A DNA stretch of 7,235 bases from JAAYCB01 sp012744395 (GTDB taxonomy: Bacteria; Planctomycetota; Planctomycetia; Pirellulales; Thermoguttaceae), in the NCBI GenBank assembly GCA_028703175.1, contig JAQVNJ010000189.1:1-7235 (forward strand), in the 5' to 3' direction. Below are positions 6,540 to 7,235 of the stretch, in pieces. The stretch's first letter is position 1, and the number at the start of each line of letters is the position of its first letter. Under the pieces are notes generated by a model that worked only from the letters and a program-made list of their open reading frames with translations, did no database searches and had not been told where the DNA came from. The translations under genes were made by a program, and so were the position numbers.

Positions 6540-7235
6540 TCAGAGATTCTCTCGGGTCGGGCTGTTCCACAAGTGCAAATCGCTCCCGTTTAAGGCCTGG
6601 TTGTTCGGCGCTGGTCCTGGCGCTGGCTGTGGCGTTGGCGCCGGCTCGGGCTCCGATTCCGGCTTCGGTTCAGGGGTGGGCGTTGGCGCCGGCTCGGGCT
6701 TCGATTCGGGCTTCGGTTCAGGGGCGGGCGTTGGCGCCGGCTCTGGTTTCGATTCGGGCTTCGCTTCAGGAGCGGGCGCTGGCGCCGGCTCGGGCTTTGG
6801 CTCGGGCTTTGGTTCCGGCTTCGGTTCAGGGGTGGGCGTTGGCGCCGGCTCGGGCTTTGGTTCCGGCTTCGGTTCAGGGGTGGGCGTTGGCGCCGGCTCG
6901 GGCTTCGATTCCGGCTTCGGTTCAGGAGCGGGTGCTGGCGCTGGCTCTGGTTTCGATTCGGGCTTCGCTTCAGGAGCGGGCGCTGGCGCTGACTCGGGCT
7001 TTGGCTCGGGCTTTGGTTCCGGCTTCGGTTCAGGGGTGGGTGCTGGCGCCGGCTCGGGCTTCGATTCCGGCTTCGCTTCAGGAGCGGGCGCTGGTGCTGG
7101 CTCGGACTTCGGCGCCGGTTCCGGTTTCGCTTCGGGCTTCGCTTCAGGGGCGGGTGCCGGCGCCGGTTCCGGTTTCGCTTCGGGCTTCGGTTCAGGAGCG
7201 GGTGCTGGCGCTGGTTCGGGCGTTGCCTCGGGTTT
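6540..7235 (-). CDS. Pro/Glu/Lys/Ala-rich repeat protein, 3' end only
   Basis: The 231 C-terminal residues of a protein that begins outside the window; the stop codon is at 6540-6542. Residues 1-203 of the visible part are almost only P, E, K, A, S and T, in units such as PEPKPESKPEPAPTPT. The last 28 residues break the pattern (PAPGPAPNNQ, then GSDLHLW near the end). Such PEPK-rich stretches are extended, charged linkers, as in the periplasm-spanning part of TonB-like or wall-spanning proteins. No enzymatic domain, lipobox or membrane segment is visible in this portion, so the function is unknown. The minus strand is preferred because this composition is familiar and the frame ends in a non-repeat tail, but the opposite strand is also open (Gly/Ser/Ala/Phe repeats). 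The gene converges on the PIN frame with 23 bases between their stops. Confidence 0.65.
   Translation of the reverse strand, partial: KPEATPEPAPAPAPEPKPEAKPEPAPAPAPEAKPEAKPEPAPKSEPAPAPAPEAKPESKPEPAPAPTPEPKPEPKPEPKPESAPAPAPEAKPESKPEPAPAPAPEPKPESKPEPAPTPTPEPKPEPKPEPAPTPTPEPKPEPKPEPKPEPAPAPAPEAKPESKPEPAPTPAPEPKPESKPEPAPTPTPEPKPESEPEPAPTPQPAPGPAPNNQALNGSDLHLWNSPTRENL
6627..7235 (-). repeat. 48-bp tandem coding repeats with a nested 204-bp duplication
   Basis: Going up in coordinate, the unit lengths are 48, 48, 48, 60, 48, 48, 48, 60, 48, 66, 48 and then a partial unit of 39 bases at the window edge. Each unit on the plus strand ends in GGTTCAGG or GCTTCAGG and codes for 16 residues on the minus strand. 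The 60-base units carry one extra KPEP step. All length changes are multiples of three, so the frame is kept. Blocks 6627-6830 and 6831-7034 share the same order 48-48-48-60 and differ at about 14 of 204 positions without gaps. Confidence 0.9.

Noticed and set aside
6542..6552. The palindrome AGAGATTCTCT near the convergent stops as a terminator
   Set aside because: Five-base arms around a single central base cannot form a stable hairpin, and no T-run follows.
6627..7235. CRISPR-like regular repetition
   Set aside because: Units are contiguous with no unique spacers, lengths vary in multiples of three, and the repeat encodes PEPK peptides.

Overview
The window looks like a piece of a high-GC planctomycete chromosome (Pirellula-like lineage). 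This is inferred from the gene families: short ceramidase-like proteins, exported Ig-plus-deacetylase-like proteins with Tat signals, C45-type Ntn hydrolases and large sulfatase repertoires are typical of that phylum. The unlinked, single-gene layout with roomy intergenic gaps also fits. No RNA gene, insertion sequence or CRISPR array was found.

Layout: a ceramidase-like exported hydrolase on the minus strand fills 1-1422. A 350-base divergent gap separates it from a Tat-exported Ig/deacetylase-like protein on the plus strand (1773-2975). That gene converges on a C45-family autoproteolytic acyltransferase/hydrolase on the minus strand (3086-4258). A 376-base divergent gap holds a strong 13-bp hairpin built from 7-bp repeats (4289-4323). 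A formylglycine sulfatase follows on the plus strand (4635-6068). Directly behind it is a PIN-domain (VapC-like) reading frame that keeps its catalytic acids but has no recognisable start codon (about 6076-6516). The window ends in the 3' part of a minus-strand gene for a Pro/Glu/Lys/Ala-rich repeat protein (6540-7235), coded by about eleven copies of a 48-bp unit and containing a recent 204-bp duplication.

How the genes may work together: the four large genes all carry export signals and are all predicted hydrolases of amide, N-acyl/N-acetyl or sulfate-ester bonds. Their strands alternate (-,+,-,+), so they are not one operon. A shared role in breaking down sulfated, N-acylated lipids or glycans outside the cytoplasm is a hypothesis only. 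Two of these enzymes deviate at positions that matter in characterised relatives: the ceramidase-like protein lacks the nucleophile serine of the GDVSPN motif, and the sulfatase lacks the usual histidine(s) in its mid-domain substrate-site motif. Their substrates may therefore differ from the family names.
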